The notes: generated from the letters alone by a model not told the origin. Counted from the first letter of the stretch, positions 7,880 to 16,482 are shown. The stretch is 38,182 nt of DNA from Candidatus Zipacnadia bacterium (GCA_029820565.1 JALGUR010000044.1:1-38182), one strand, 5' to 3'. Made by a program: numbers and translations.

Positions 7880-8832
7880 GGGGCCGAGGGTTCCTGGCGA
7901 ATCTGCGCAATCTTCTCCAGAGCGGCCTGGGCTTCTTCGCTGGCCGAGTACTCCCTTATCTCTTCTATCCTGTCGCGCAGATTAGGCTGATTCTTGACAA
8001 ACTGGCTAATCTTGAAAAAGCGCTCCATCTGGGCGGCGTCAGTCTCCAAATCCGCACCACTGGCCAGATATGCCTCAATCTCCTCCTGGCTCAGATCAGC
8101 CTGTTCATCGGTCGCCGCTGCGCTTTTGACTATGGCCCGCATCAGCACAGCCGGATTTCGGGTGACCAGCAGGCTTAGCCGGTCGGCGGTATAGTCTATC
8201 ACATCACGCCAGGCTCCCATCAGCCGAACCCATACCGCAACCGGGCCAAAGACCAACTGTAACAACGGATTCAGATTCTCCACATAGATCATAGCCAGAG
8301 CCAGGTGCAGGTGGTGGGATTTGATGTGACCCAGTTCGTGGGCCAGCAAGGTGGCGAATTCTTCATCGCTGAGAACCTCTAACATTGGTTTAGTTACGAT
8401 CACAGTGCCCGCCTTGCCCGGGAAGCTGTACATATACGGAGACTCCTCGTCCAGCACATACATATCCGGGGGCCGGCTCAGGCCCAATACCTGACATTGT
8501 TCGGTCAGTAGCCGATGTAGTTGGGGGTGATTATTACCCATAACTTTGCTCTGCCGACCGACTTGCTTGAGTTGCTTGCGGCGCGGACGAGCGGCCAGAA
8601 AATTGACAATGAGCAGCGAACCAATCGGCCAGGCCGCCAAGTAGGCCCACTGATAAGTCCACAGCCCGTGGCTCAGCCAAAGGCCCATCACCGCCACCCA
8701 CACAAACAGGCCGGTTATGATCCCTACGCTCTGCCAATACTGTTTCTTCTCGCCTGGGTATTGATAGTCAGACAGTTGTAGAGCAGTGGCCTTTTGGCGG
8801 CGAGGCTTGCGTCGGCGGGCGCGCCGGGCCAT
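7861..8832 (-). CDS. membrane-associated M48 family metallopeptidase
   Basis: A 323-residue HtpX/Ste24-type zinc protease. A very basic N-terminus (ARRARRRKPRRQK) precedes two membrane segments (about residues 36-56 and 61-80). The zinc motif HELGH is at residues 165-169 in FATLLAHELGHIKSHH. The usual third ligand Glu in ExxAD appears here as Asp213 in DYTADRLSLL. The hydrophobic segment after HELGH (about 176-206) may also enter the membrane. The protein starts 2 bases after the stop of the CNNM gene at 8835, so it is translationally coupled to it. A role in membrane-protein quality control is inferred from the family. Its 3' end overlaps pheA by 19 bases. Confidence 0.85.
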   Translation of the reverse strand: MARRARRRKPRRQKATALQLSDYQYPGEKKQYWQSVGIITGLFVWVAVMGLWLSHGLWTYQWAYLAAWPIGSLLIVNFLAARPRRKQLKQVGRQSKVMGNNHPQLHRLLTEQCQVLGLSRPPDMYVLDEESPYMYSFPGKAGTVIVTKPMLEVLSDEEFATLLAHELGHIKSHHLHLALAMIYVENLNPLLQLVFGPVAVWVRLMGAWRDVIDYTADRLSLLVTRNPAVLMRAIVKSAAATDEQADLSQEEIEAYLASGADLETDAAQMERFFKISQFVKNQPNLRDRIEEIREYSASEEAQAALEKIAQIRQEPSAPHSPGG

Positions 8833-8834
8833 CT

Positions 8835-10109
8835 TTATTCACCTTCCTTGGCTTCAGTAACGATCCGTATCTGCTCAATATGCTGACGGTCACCCTGTTC
8901 CACTATAAGTTGTATCCCATTATACGTCATTACATCACCGGGCGCCGGTATTCGGCCTGCCAGTCCACTCACCAATCCCGCTATTGTTTCATACTCATCT
9001 TCGGGTAGTTGGAGACCTAACAGTTCGTTAATTTCCTCCAGCGATGTTTTGCCCTCCGCCAACGCCTCGGCCGGGCCGAGCACAATAATGCCCTGGTGGG
9101 GCACATCGTGTTCGTCTTCAATCTCGCCTACTAACTCTTCCAGGATATCTTCAATGGCCACCAGGCCCTCGGTGCCCCCGAACTCGTCAACCACTATGGC
9201 CAGGTGGGTGGCTTGACTACGCATCTGCCCAAACAACTGGTCAACCCGCTTAGTTTCGGGCACATACAGGGGCGGGCGGGCTAATTCAGCGGCTTGCAGG
9301 ACTTTGCGTCCTTCCGCGCAGGCCCCCAGCAGGTCATTTACATATAACACTCCTGTTATTTGGTCAATGTCATCCTCATAGACCGGTATGCGCGAGAAAC
9401 CGCTTTGCATAGCCGTTTCCGTCATCTGAGTCAGGTCAGCATTATCCGGCAGGGCCACAATATCCACGCGCGGTACCATTATCTCTTTGACCGTGGTCTG
9501 CCCTAATTCAAGCACTCGGTCAAACATCTTTCCTTCATCCGGTGGCACCATCCCCTCCTCCTCGCTGGCGTCTATTGCCGCCTGGATTTCGGCAGTGGTG
9601 ATCAACTCCTGGCGACGCGCCAGACCCGGGTCAGCGCTCTTGAACAGCAATTTGCTGATCCCACCGAGCATAGCAACGATTGGCCCCAGCAACCGCGTGA
9701 ACCTCTCAATGTTGTGCGCCACTCGCAGAGCTACCTGTTCGGCAAATAACGAACCGTAGGTCTTGGGCGTAATCTCGGCTAAGATGACTATGATAGCAAT
9801 CATCATCAGGTGAGCTAGGTCCTGGTGTAGCAGCTCACCGTCGGCACCTGCCCGCCGCAATAACAAGGTCATTATCGTGGCGATTGAGAGGTTACAGGCG
9901 TTGAAACCGATGATGAGGGCCGTCAAGTAGTCGCCGCTGCCTCGGAGCTGGTCAATTATCTGGGCCCGCGAGTCGCCGCTTGCGGCCCGGCGCCGCACGG
10001 TAACCGCGCTAACTGCGAGCAATGCCGCCTCTGATAGTGAGAAGTAGAAGCTACCTGCAAGGCAGGCTGCGACGACCAGAACTCCAAGGTATGATAACGG
10101 ATCGTCCAA
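8835..10109 (-). CDS. CNNM/CorC (HlyC) family membrane protein, downstream copy
   Basis: A 424-residue protein with the standard order: CNNM (DUF21) transmembrane domain at about 1-190 with LSEAALLAVS near the start, a CBS pair at about 210-330 (EIMVPRVDIVALP, SRIPVYEDDIDQITGVLYVNDL, VVDEFGGTEGLVAIEDILEELVGEI), and a C-terminal CorC_HlyC transporter-associated domain. Such proteins are linked to magnesium/cobalt efflux or ion homeostasis. The start is TTG, with GGAGG 12 bases upstream, a rather long spacing. It is a paralogue of the next gene upstream (10191-11462) and leaves a 2-base gap before the M48 gene, so the three form one transcription unit. Confidence 0.88.
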   Translation of the reverse strand: MDDPLSYLGVLVVAACLAGSFYFSLSEAALLAVSAVTVRRRAASGDSRAQIIDQLRGSGDYLTALIIGFNACNLSIATIMTLLLRRAGADGELLHQDLAHLMMIAIIVILAEITPKTYGSLFAEQVALRVAHNIERFTRLLGPIVAMLGGISKLLFKSADPGLARRQELITTAEIQAAIDASEEEGMVPPDEGKMFDRVLELGQTTVKEIMVPRVDIVALPDNADLTQMTETAMQSGFSRIPVYEDDIDQITGVLYVNDLLGACAEGRKVLQAAELARPPLYVPETKRVDQLFGQMRSQATHLAIVVDEFGGTEGLVAIEDILEELVGEIEDEHDVPHQGIIVLGPAEALAEGKTSLEEINELLGLQLPEDEYETIAGLVSGLAGRIPAPGDVMTYNGIQLIVEQGDRQHIEQIRIVTEAKEGE

Positions 10110-10190
10110 AGCCTAACTGTGCCTCCTGAATTACCTAATTAACCAGTTATGAGCGGTCTCAGTTAACCGCAATGGCCCATCATCCTAACA

Positions 10191-11462
10191 TTACTGATCC
10201 AGGCCCGGCTGGTCGTTTTGCTCGACAACGCGAATCTTCTCCAGCCGCGGGCCATCCATGCTTTCCACTACCAATTCCAGCCGACGCCAGCAAAACGATT
10301 GTCCTGCTTCAGGGATATCACCAGACAGGTCCAGCACCAATCCGCCCAGAGAGTCGTATTCGTCTGTCGGTAATTGCTCATTGACATAATGCGCCAGTTG
10401 CTGGAGGGACAGGCCGGCTTCGCACAGTAACTCTCCTGGCCCTAACGGGATGACCTCAGGCTCTTCTACATCATATTCATCCTGGATTTCGCCCACGATT
10501 GCTTCAAGCAGGTCCTCCACGGTAACTACTCCGGCCGTCCCCCCGTACTCATCCTTGACAATAGCCATCATCTGCTGATTACTGCGCAACTGACCCAGCA
10601 GCAGGTTAGCCGGTAGGCTCTCGGGGACGTAGAACGGCGGGCGGGCGGCTCGCTCCACCGGTTGGTCCATCTCTTCGCGGCGGATATAGGGCAGCAAGTC
10701 TTTGAGGTACAACACGCCCACGACGTCATCTATGCTCTCCTCATACACCGGTAAGCGGGAGTTCTTATGCTCCAGGCCTAACTTAAGAGCTTCTCCCATA
10801 GTCTGGTCAACCGTCACTGCCACTACATCGGGCCGTGGTGTCATCACCTGGGCGACGGTCTGGTCCCCAAAGTCCAACACTCCGTATAGCATCCGGCGCT
10901 GCCCGGCTGGTACTGCCCCCTGCTGCTCACTTTGTTGGATCATGGCCTTAAGGTGCTCTTCAGTCACTACCGACCGGCCTGAGTGGCCTCTAACCCCGAC
11001 CAGGTACAGCAGACCTCGGGAGATCGCAGTTGATATGGCGACGACCGGGGCAAGCAGGAGCGCGGCAACCCCGATAGGTATCGCGGTGCGCAGGCTGTGG
11101 GTCTCACTGTGACGCGACCCGTATTGAATGGGGGTGATCTCGCAGAAGATAAGTATAACGAAGGTCATTACCACAAAAGCAATAATGGGACCGGTTGCCG
11201 AACCCCAATAGTGAATAGACAGTTCAGTAGCGGTACGTTCAGCCAGATAGTTGGCGCCAGTGATAGCGATCAGTACCGTGGATAGCACCCAGGTGCGGTG
11301 TCGCCGCAAAAACACCAACAGTCGGGCTAACCGCCGGCCCTCGTCACTAAGTTGGCGCAGCCGAGTATAGCCGACCGCCAGGAATGCTACCTCGCTACCG
11401 GAGAAGAACCCTGATACGCCCAGTAATACCAAGATTACAACAAATTGTAATGGCGGGTCCAT
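10191..11462 (-). CDS. CNNM/CorC (HlyC) family membrane protein, upstream copy
   Basis: A 423-residue paralogue of the gene at 8835 with the same domain order. The N-terminal CNNM membrane domain contains FFSGSEVAFLAVGYTRLRQL. The CBS pair contains QVMTPRPDVVAVTVDQ, SRLPVYEESIDDVVGVLYLKDL and VKDEYGGTAGVVTVEDLLEAIVGEI. The C-terminal transporter-associated domain ends in RLEKIRVVEQ. The ATG start has only a weak purine-rich stretch upstream. It is first in the minus-strand run leading to the second CNNM protein and the protease. Tandem CNNM pairs may assemble as heterodimers; that is inference from family architecture. Confidence 0.88.
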   Translation of the reverse strand: MDPPLQFVVILVLLGVSGFFSGSEVAFLAVGYTRLRQLSDEGRRLARLLVFLRRHRTWVLSTVLIAITGANYLAERTATELSIHYWGSATGPIIAFVVMTFVILIFCEITPIQYGSRHSETHSLRTAIPIGVAALLLAPVVAISTAISRGLLYLVGVRGHSGRSVVTEEHLKAMIQQSEQQGAVPAGQRRMLYGVLDFGDQTVAQVMTPRPDVVAVTVDQTMGEALKLGLEHKNSRLPVYEESIDDVVGVLYLKDLLPYIRREEMDQPVERAARPPFYVPESLPANLLLGQLRSNQQMMAIVKDEYGGTAGVVTVEDLLEAIVGEIQDEYDVEEPEVIPLGPGELLCEAGLSLQQLAHYVNEQLPTDEYDSLGGLVLDLSGDIPEAGQSFCWRRLELVVESMDGPRLEKIRVVEQNDQPGLDQ

Positions 11463-11635
11463 ACTGGCCTACTGCCACTCTCCACAGCGTGCGTTTGTCG
11501 CTACAGTCCGAGCAATTCTACCCCGGCTGCTCGACCTCGGCGACTGTCCGATGTCCCCAATTACACTCTAACACCTAAACCCATTCGCGGCAACCAAGTT
11601 GCTGGCCGAGGCATTGTCCCTGACCTCAGTCGGGG

Positions 11636-12409
11636 TTATTCGTAACCGGCCCACGTATAGTTGCCTCCGTACTGGTGCCCCCACAGGTACAGAGCGCGCA
11701 GAATCTCGGGGTTGCTAAAGCCGCCGCCACAGGCGATGTCGCGTTTGATGTATTTGGCGTGCCCGTCACAATAGCCGACATTGCTGCCCCCGTTGTGCTG
11801 GTCACCAAGGCTGTTGGTAGTGGTTACCGCGCCATCGCAGAACGGGCACATAGTGCGACACGCGGTAGTCGTCGCCCAGTATACCGGTTCACCCAAATAC
11901 ATAGTCTGCGACGGAATGGGTACATCAGCGAACGTATAACAGCGGTTCTGGGCGGGACTGGCCATAGCCGTGTCCACAGCCGGGTATCCGTAGGTAGTGA
12001 AATGGTAATCATTGGGCGCATAGTTGGTGGACAACTCCAGTGGACTGCGGTTATCAAAGACCGGAGCACCTAGTGACGGGCACTGCAATATCTGCTGGTT
12101 TCGCAGATACGGGTAAAGCTGGTCCATAAATGTGGTATAGACACCTGTCCCGGTGACGTCAAACCACCGCGCCGCCACCAGCCCACCATAGTCATCCGCA
12201 TACATCTTCGCCGCCACCATTATCTGTCGGACATTGCTCAGACAACTGGTCTGCCGCGCCTTCTCCCGGGCCCGGGCGAAGACGGGGAACAGAATTGCTG
12301 CCAGGATTGCGATTATCGCAATCACCACCAGCAATTCAATCAACGTAAATCCTCCCCTCGACTTTGCTCGGGCTAGTGAGCCTGCCGAACCATCTGACTT
12401 GCTATTCAT
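11636..12409 (-). CDS. pilin-like protein with H-X9-DG motif (DUF1559 type), copy 1
   Basis: A 257-residue protein with an N-terminal prepilin cleavage/methylation motif, [20 protein letters not shown], preceded by an 18-residue charged leader longer than in its neighbours. The mature part has [12 protein letters not shown] and [19 protein letters not shown], a CPFC pair, and [16 protein letters not shown], which is the H-X9-DG signature. A C-terminal [10 protein letters not shown] is also shared with its neighbours. Such proteins are pseudopilins of type-II-secretion-like systems and are greatly expanded in Planctomycetota and Armatimonadota; substrates are unknown. The ribosome-binding site AAAGGAGAG is upstream of the ATG. 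It has its own promoter (12532-12560). No prepilin peptidase or secretion ATPase lies in the window. Confidence 0.85.
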   Translation of the reverse strand: MNSKSDGSAGSLARAKSRGGFTLIELLVVIAIIAILAAILFPVFARAREKARQTSCLSNVRQIMVAAKMYADDYGGLVAARWFDVTGTGVYTTFMDQLYPYLRNQQILQCPSLGAPVFDNRSPLELSTNYAPNDYHFTTYGYPAVDTAMASPAQNRCYTFADVPIPSQTMYLGEPVYWATTTACRTMCPFCDGAVTTTNSLGDQHNGGSNVGYCDGHAKYIKRDIACGGGFSNPEILRALYLWGHQYGGNYTWAGYE

Positions 12410-12531
12410 CTTTCTTCTCTCCTTTACAGTTAGTTTAGTTGACGGCGGGCGCCGCCTACGACTGACCTAAAACTGTATTCCCTATCAGCCACGCTTACAC
12501 CTTCTCGATTAGAGAAGATGAATCTGTATCT

Positions 12532-12560
12532 ATTATACCATCTTCAGTCAACCTGCGCAA
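12532..12560 (-). promoter_or_regulatory. sigma-70-type promoter for pilin-like copy 1
   Basis: Read on the minus strand: TTGCGC, 17 bases, then a perfect TATAAT (plus-strand 12532-12537). The transcript would have about a 115-base leader, which holds a 6-bp hairpin CTTCTC-GATTA-GAGAAG at 12501-12517. The rest of the 378-base gap to the next pilin-like gene is taken up by the terminator and repeat listed below. Confidence 0.6.
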
Positions 12561-12650
12561 CTGGTCGTTTGGGCGCGGCGTATATGGTAGGAAAATCCGG
12601 GGCGGCGCGGGCCTACAGTAGCACAGGTTTATCATTGGTAGGACACGCGT

Positions 12651-12793
12651 CTCGCCGGTCGGGTCGGGCCCGACGCCCGACCTACCGAATAGTCAAACTA
12701 ACAGGCATAAAAAGGGCTCGGCCCGCACCAGGCGGGTCGAGCCTCACTTACTTCGCGGTTTGCGGCAACACAAACCAAGTGGGGGCATTAGCG
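12651..12793. repeat. 143-bp direct repeat, copy 1
   Basis: Identical to 13626-13768 except for one base (A here, G there, at the CCTC-CTTAC position). Each copy covers the last codons and stop of a pilin-like gene, its terminator and an imperfect GC palindrome (here 12658-12681, outer arms GTCGGG/CCCGAC, inner TCGGGCCCGA). The two copies are 975 bases apart and mark the repeat unit of a tandem gene duplication. Confidence 0.9.
12709..12743 (-). terminator. intrinsic terminator of pilin-like copy 2
   Basis: On the minus strand GGCTCG and CGAGCC, then CCCGC and GCGGG, form an 11-bp stem with one A-C mismatch and a 5-base loop. CTTTTTAT follows directly. It lies 45 bases beyond the stop of the gene at 12788 and is well placed and complete. 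Confidence 0.85.
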
Positions 12794-13483
12794 AGTATAG
12801 TCGCCGCCGGTCTCGTGGCCCCACAGGATGAGAATCTCCAAGCCAGTGGCACCAGGCGGCATAGAGCCATTGCGGCTTAGCCACTTGGCGTGGCCATCAC
12901 AGAACCCGACATTGCCGCCCCCATTGTGGCGGTCACTTACCCCACAGGACGACACCGGCCAGTTGCCTTCGTCAGGCCCGCAGAGCGGGCAAACAAAGCG
13001 GTAACTGCTATCCGGCGACTCGCCCAGAAAGATAGTCTGGGCGGGCTCCGGAACCCGCGCGAACTTATAGTATCTATTGTTCGCCGGGTTTGGATAGGGA
13101 TAGTCTACACTCTCTATCCCATAGGTAGTGAAATGCAGCTCATTGGGGAAGTAGTTGCTGTAGTGGTGATAGCCCCGACCGTCATAGTGAGGGTCCGTGG
13201 AGGGACACTCCAGGATCTGTTCGTTCCTCAGGTAAGGGTAGATCTGGTCCATGAACGTAGGCCACGGACTGCCTATCCAGAACCAGCGCCCCGGCACCCT
13301 GTCATCGTAGTCGTCCGCATACATCAGGGTCGCCAGCATCAGTTGCTTGACATTGCTCAGACAACTGGTCGCCCGTGCCTTCTCCCGGGCCCGAGCGAAG
13401 ACCGGAAACAGAATTGCTGCCAGGATTGCGATAATCGCAATCACGACCAGCAATTCAATTAGTGTAAAGCCTTTGTGTCTCAT
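12788..13483 (-). CDS. pilin-like protein with H-X9-DG motif (DUF1559 type), copy 2
   Basis: A 231-residue protein starting [14 protein letters not shown], the prepilin motif with a 4-residue leader. The next segment, [20 protein letters not shown], is shared with its neighbours almost to the base. The middle includes [14 protein letters not shown] and a CPLC pair; the signature is [17 protein letters not shown]; the tail is [20 protein letters not shown] just upstream of the ATG is the ribosome-binding site. It has a near-consensus promoter at 13540-13568 and a strong terminator at 12709-12743, so it is its own transcription unit. It is one half of a tandem duplication with the gene at 13763; the middle regions have diverged while the ends remain nearly identical. 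Confidence 0.87.
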   Translation of the reverse strand: MRHKGFTLIELLVVIAIIAILAAILFPVFARAREKARATSCLSNVKQLMLATLMYADDYDDRVPGRWFWIGSPWPTFMDQIYPYLRNEQILECPSTDPHYDGRGYHHYSNYFPNELHFTTYGIESVDYPYPNPANNRYYKFARVPEPAQTIFLGESPDSSYRFVCPLCGPDEGNWPVSSCGVSDRHNGGGNVGFCDGHAKWLSRNGSMPPGATGLEILILWGHETGGDYTR

Positions 13484-13539
13484 GCTTGCACCTCCTTTCT
13501 GTCCAGGATTAGTAAAGATATGAACTCTCTATCAATTGT

Positions 13540-13568
13540 ATTATAGCCCCCCTCTGCAATCTTGTCAA
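13540..13568 (-). promoter_or_regulatory. consensus sigma-70-type promoter for pilin-like copy 2
   Basis: On the minus strand TTGACA, 17 bases, TATAAT: a perfect match to the housekeeping consensus. It predicts a leader of about 50 bases. The same element with TATGAT recurs 987 bases upstream for copy 3, as part of the duplicated unit. Confidence 0.85.
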
Positions 13569-13625
13569 GGGACTACCGAACAAATCATATTTCCCCGGCT
13601 TACTTGTGCCCCAAAGGGCAGCCCT

Positions 13626-13768
13626 CTCGCCGGTCGGGTCGGGCCCGACGCCCGACCTACCGAATAGTCAAACTAACAGGCATAAAAAGGGCTCGGCCCG
13701 CACCAGGCGGGTCGAGCCTCGCTTACTTCGCGGTTTGCGGCAACACAAACCAAGTGGGGGCATTAGCG
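13626..13768. repeat. 143-bp direct repeat, copy 2
   Basis: Second copy of the repeat at 12651-12793 with one mismatch in 143 bases. It includes the 3' end of the pilin-like gene at 13763, its terminator and the imperfect GC palindrome (13633-13656). It begins within about 10 bases of where the upstream-region homology of the other unit ends (about 13619), so the two units are joined head to tail. Confidence 0.9.
13684..13718 (-). terminator. intrinsic terminator of pilin-like copy 3
   Basis: Identical to the terminator at 12709-12743: an 11-bp GC-rich stem with one mismatch, 5-base loop, then CTTTTTAT on the minus strand, 45 bases past the stop codon. Confidence 0.85.
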
Positions 13769-14470
13769 GTCGTAGCTGCCGCCGCCACGGAAGTGGCCCC
13801 ACAGAATCTGGGTGGCCAGCAAGTTGCTGGTATCCCGACCAGCGGCGTGGCTCACCCACTTTGCATGTCCATCAACGAACCCACAATTGCCGCCTCCATT
13901 GTGCCGAGTCGAGATCTCACGGCTCTCGTTGCCCAAGTTCATGCACAGCGGACACATCAACCGATAGCTGTCGGACTCGCTGAGGTACATAGTCTCTGCC
14001 GGCTCGGGCACATTATCCAGTTTGAAGTACCGGTTACAAGGATTCGTGTTGTCAGGATAGGGGTACTCCACTGCACCGGGCCCGTCGTATGGCCCATTGG
14101 AGCTGAAGTGGAACTCGTTAGGCACATAACTGAAGTAGAAGATCCAGTCGGCTCGGCTATCGTAATAAGTGGGCTCAAGCGTCGGGCAGATGTAGAGGTC
14201 CGCGTTCTTAACGTAGGGGTACACCTGATCGGCCCACACGCAAACGCCGCCGGAGCCGCCACCCCACCACCAGCGGGATACGACCTTGCCGTCAAAGTCG
14301 CTGGCGTACATTATCGCTCCCAGCGTCAGTTGTTTGACATTGCTCAGACAACTGGTCGCCCGTGCCTTCTCCCGGGCCCGAGCGAAGACCGGGAACAGAA
14401 TTGCTGCCAGGATTGCGATAATCGCAATCACGACCAGCAATTCTATTAGTGTAAAGCCTTTGTGTCTCAT
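13763..14470 (-). CDS. pilin-like protein with H-X9-DG motif (DUF1559 type), copy 3
   Basis: A 235-residue protein starting [14 protein letters not shown], with the same N-terminal region as copy 2. The middle is distinct, with a glycine-rich [10 protein letters not shown] and [12 protein letters not shown]. The CPLC pair is kept, the signature reads [17 protein letters not shown], and the tail is [13 protein letters not shown]. Note that the extra Cys has moved by three residues compared with copy 2. GGAGGTGC precedes the ATG. It has its own promoter (14527-14555) and terminator (13684-13718). The ABC gene at 14740 is divergent from it. Confidence 0.87.
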   Translation of the reverse strand: MRHKGFTLIELLVVIAIIAILAAILFPVFARAREKARATSCLSNVKQLTLGAIMYASDFDGKVVSRWWWGGGSGGVCVWADQVYPYVKNADLYICPTLEPTYYDSRADWIFYFSYVPNEFHFSSNGPYDGPGAVEYPYPDNTNPCNRYFKLDNVPEPAETMYLSESDSYRLMCPLCMNLGNESREISTRHNGGGNCGFVDGHAKWVSHAAGRDTSNLLATQILWGHFRGGGSYDR

Positions 14471-14526
14471 GCTTGCACCTCCTTTCTATCCAAGATTAGT
14501 AACAACACAGACTTTCCCATATTCTT

Positions 14527-14555
14527 ATCATACTCCCGCTTTGCAATCTTGTCAA
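14527..14555 (-). promoter_or_regulatory. sigma-70-type promoter for pilin-like copy 3
   Basis: On the minus strand TTGACA, 17 bases, TATGAT, with the flanking TCCC and the first spacer bases identical to the promoter of copy 2. It is the duplicated counterpart of 13540-13568 with one changed -10 base. Confidence 0.75.
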
Positions 14556-14612
14556 GGGACTATGGAAGAAATCATATTTCTCCGACTTGCTTGTTCCCCA
14601 AAGACCACAAGG

Positions 14613-14642
14613 TTGACAGGACTGTGGGAACAAAAGTAGACT
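14613..14642 (+). promoter_or_regulatory. promoter for the ABC transporter genes, with inverted repeats
   Basis: TTGACA (14613-14618), an 18-base spacer, TAGACT (14637-14642). A perfect 8-bp inverted repeat TTGTTCCC (14591-14598) / GGGAACAA (14626-14633) brackets the -35 box and enters the spacer, a plausible operator. The predicted leader also carries GCTGCTGG (14671-14678) / CCAGCAGC (14693-14700), a perfect 8-bp stem. A divergent promoter for the pilin-like gene lies about 60 bases away. Confidence 0.5.
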
Positions 14643-14713
14643 GAATAAGCGTTATTGAAACAAGAAGGTCGCTGCTGGCAGCAAAGGACATTCCAGCAGC
14701 ACCAATTACTGTG

Positions 14714-14743
14714 ATGCTTGTTTGCGGAGGTGGTCTGTCATAG
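14714..14743 (+). CDS. possible 9-codon leader peptide
   Basis: ATG at 14714 opens a 9-codon frame (MLVCGGGLS) ending in TAG at 14741. It contains the ribosome-binding site of the ABC gene and its stop overlaps the apparent ATA start codon. Translation of this leader could couple to or hinder the ABC gene. It has no strong ribosome-binding site of its own and may be chance. Confidence 0.2.
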   Translation: MLVCGGGLS

Positions 14744-15663
14744 CTATCGCAATCCAAACTCAGAATCTGGCGAAGATATACACTACCGATTCGGAGGGTC
14801 GCCCCCTGGGCCTGGTTGACTTGACTCTGGCGGTAGAAAGCGGCCAAATCTTTGGGCTGGTCGGCCCCAACGGCTCCGGCAAGACTACTACCTTGAAACT
14901 ACTGTTAGGCCTGGTCTTTCCTACTTCGGGCAGCGGTGAGGTATTGGGCCTGCCCCTGGGCGATCCGGCCTGCAAAGAACAGTTGGGCTTCGTCCCCGAA
15001 GGGCCTTATTTCTACGATTATCTGAACGCCACCGAGTTGTTGCACTTTTACGGCAGCTTGTACCGGATGGGAGGCAGTCAGCTAAACAAACGCATCCAGG
15101 AGGTCTTAGAACTGGTGGGGATGTGGGAGCGACGCGTGCTAAAGGTGGTTAATTATTCGCGGGGGATGCTACAGCGTATCGGTCTGGCCCAGGCGCTGCT
15201 CCACGACCCCGAACTTATCCTTATGGACGAACCCACCGCCGGCCTGGACCCCATCGGCGCCGCCCAAATAAGAAAAGTGATTATCCGCCTGCGCGAGGAA
15301 GGCAAGACTATTTTCCTCTGCTCCCATCTGCTCAAGGAGATGGAGCCGCTGTGCGATACGGTGGCCATACTCAACGACGGCATGGTGTGTCGCCAAGGCC
15401 GGATGAAAGAGTTGCTGGCCGGAGAGGACGGCCAGTATATGGTGCGGGTGCGCGGTCTGAGTGAAGAACTGAAGGGCGCAGTAGCCTCGGCGGTGAGTGT
15501 GCAGCCCGAAGGCGAAGAGCATTTAGTAGTCTTTGCCAACGACAAGGCCGCCCTGGCCGGCGCTGACCGGTTGGTCAATGGCGGCGCCACGGTGCTGCAC
15601 GTCGGTCCTCAGCGGCGCAGTTTGGAAGAAGTTTTTATTGATGCAGTAGGAGGCGAAATATAG
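14740..15663 (+). CDS. ABC transporter ATP-binding protein
   Basis: The ATPase of an ABC-2 type exporter, about 307 residues. Walker A is GLVGPNGSGKTT, the signature is NYSRGMLQRIGLAQALL, and Walker B is LILMDEPTAGLDP, followed by the H-loop CSHLLKEME. A C-terminal domain of about 80 residues is typical of exporters of this type. The start is unusual: GGAGG at 14726-14730 is 9 bases before an in-frame ATA (14740), giving MAIAIQTQNLAKIY. The only other in-frame option is TTG at 14722, which lies upstream of the ribosome-binding site and has none of its own. The permease gene follows with no gap. The substrate is unknown. Confidence 0.88.
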   Translation: MAIAIQTQNLAKIYTTDSEGRPLGLVDLTLAVESGQIFGLVGPNGSGKTTTLKLLLGLVFPTSGSGEVLGLPLGDPACKEQLGFVPEGPYFYDYLNATELLHFYGSLYRMGGSQLNKRIQEVLELVGMWERRVLKVVNYSRGMLQRIGLAQALLHDPELILMDEPTAGLDPIGAAQIRKVIIRLREEGKTIFLCSHLLKEMEPLCDTVAILNDGMVCRQGRMKELLAGEDGQYMVRVRGLSEELKGAVASAVSVQPEGEEHLVVFANDKAALAGADRLVNGGATVLHVGPQRRSLEEVFIDAVGGEI

Positions 15664-16482
15664 ATGCGTGCTACCTGGTTAGTCGCTAAAGCTACTTTCC
15701 ACGAGGCCTGGCGGCGCAGATTTCTGAATGTCATATTGATATTTGCCATCCTTATCATTGGCTCCTCGTGGTCACTGGCCTATTTGCAGCCCGGGGCGGA
15801 ACTGAAGATGCTTATTGACGTGGGCCTGGGCGCCATTCGCTTCTTCGGTATGCTGATTGCCGTCTTCATAGGAGTGCGACTGATAACCGACGAAATTGAG
15901 CGGCGTACCATCCATACCCTGCTGGCTAAACCAATCACCCGTGGACAATTCCTCATCGGCAAGTTCCTGGGTGGCTGCGCGACAGTTTTCAGTAACATTG
16001 CCTTGATGGGCATTGCCTTCTATATTGTCTTTGCCCTCAAGGCCCCCCAGTTCCGCAACCTCAGCCCCGAAGAAGGTCCGATCTACCAGATGGAGTTTAT
16101 GTATGCTAACATCGCCAAGGCTATCGGCCTGGCCTTTCTGGAGATGGCGGTGCTGGTGGGTATTGCGGTAGTCGCCTCCACCATACTGTCCTGGATTATG
16201 GCCGCCATCTTCTCCTTCTTTCTGTACTTCACCGGCCAGATGGCTGATTTCTTCCGGGAGTTAGGTAGCCCCGAGCGTGGCGGGGGAGCTATCTCCCGGA
16301 TACTCTTCGGGATTATGTACCGGATCCTGCCCCACTTTGAGATATTTGACATGCGCGAATCCATCCTCAGAGACGATTATGTGCCCTGGGATTTGCTGGG
16401 GAAAGTCGCGGGGCAGGCCATAGTTTACGTTGTGGTGCTGGTACTCATTGGTTACCTGGTTTTCCAGCGCAAGGAGGTGTAG
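15664..16482 (+). CDS. ABC-2 type transporter permease
   Basis: A 272-residue membrane protein with about five or six hydrophobic segments (roughly residues 20-41, 58-78, 106-127, 150-170, 172-195, 245-268). The N-terminal amphipathic part, AKATFHEAWRRRFL, and the cytoplasmic LITDEIERRTIHTLLAKPITRGQFLIGKF are typical of ABC-2 permeases. It begins directly after the stop of the ATPase gene, with AGGAGG inside the end of that gene. The TPR gene follows after 16 bases. The pair most likely exports a lipid, polymer or drug; nothing in the sequence decides which. Confidence 0.85.
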   Translation: MRATWLVAKATFHEAWRRRFLNVILIFAILIIGSSWSLAYLQPGAELKMLIDVGLGAIRFFGMLIAVFIGVRLITDEIERRTIHTLLAKPITRGQFLIGKFLGGCATVFSNIALMGIAFYIVFALKAPQFRNLSPEEGPIYQMEFMYANIAKAIGLAFLEMAVLVGIAVVASTILSWIMAAIFSFFLYFTGQMADFFRELGSPERGGGAISRILFGIMYRILPHFEIFDMRESILRDDYVPWDLLGKVAGQAIVYVVVLVLIGYLVFQRKEV

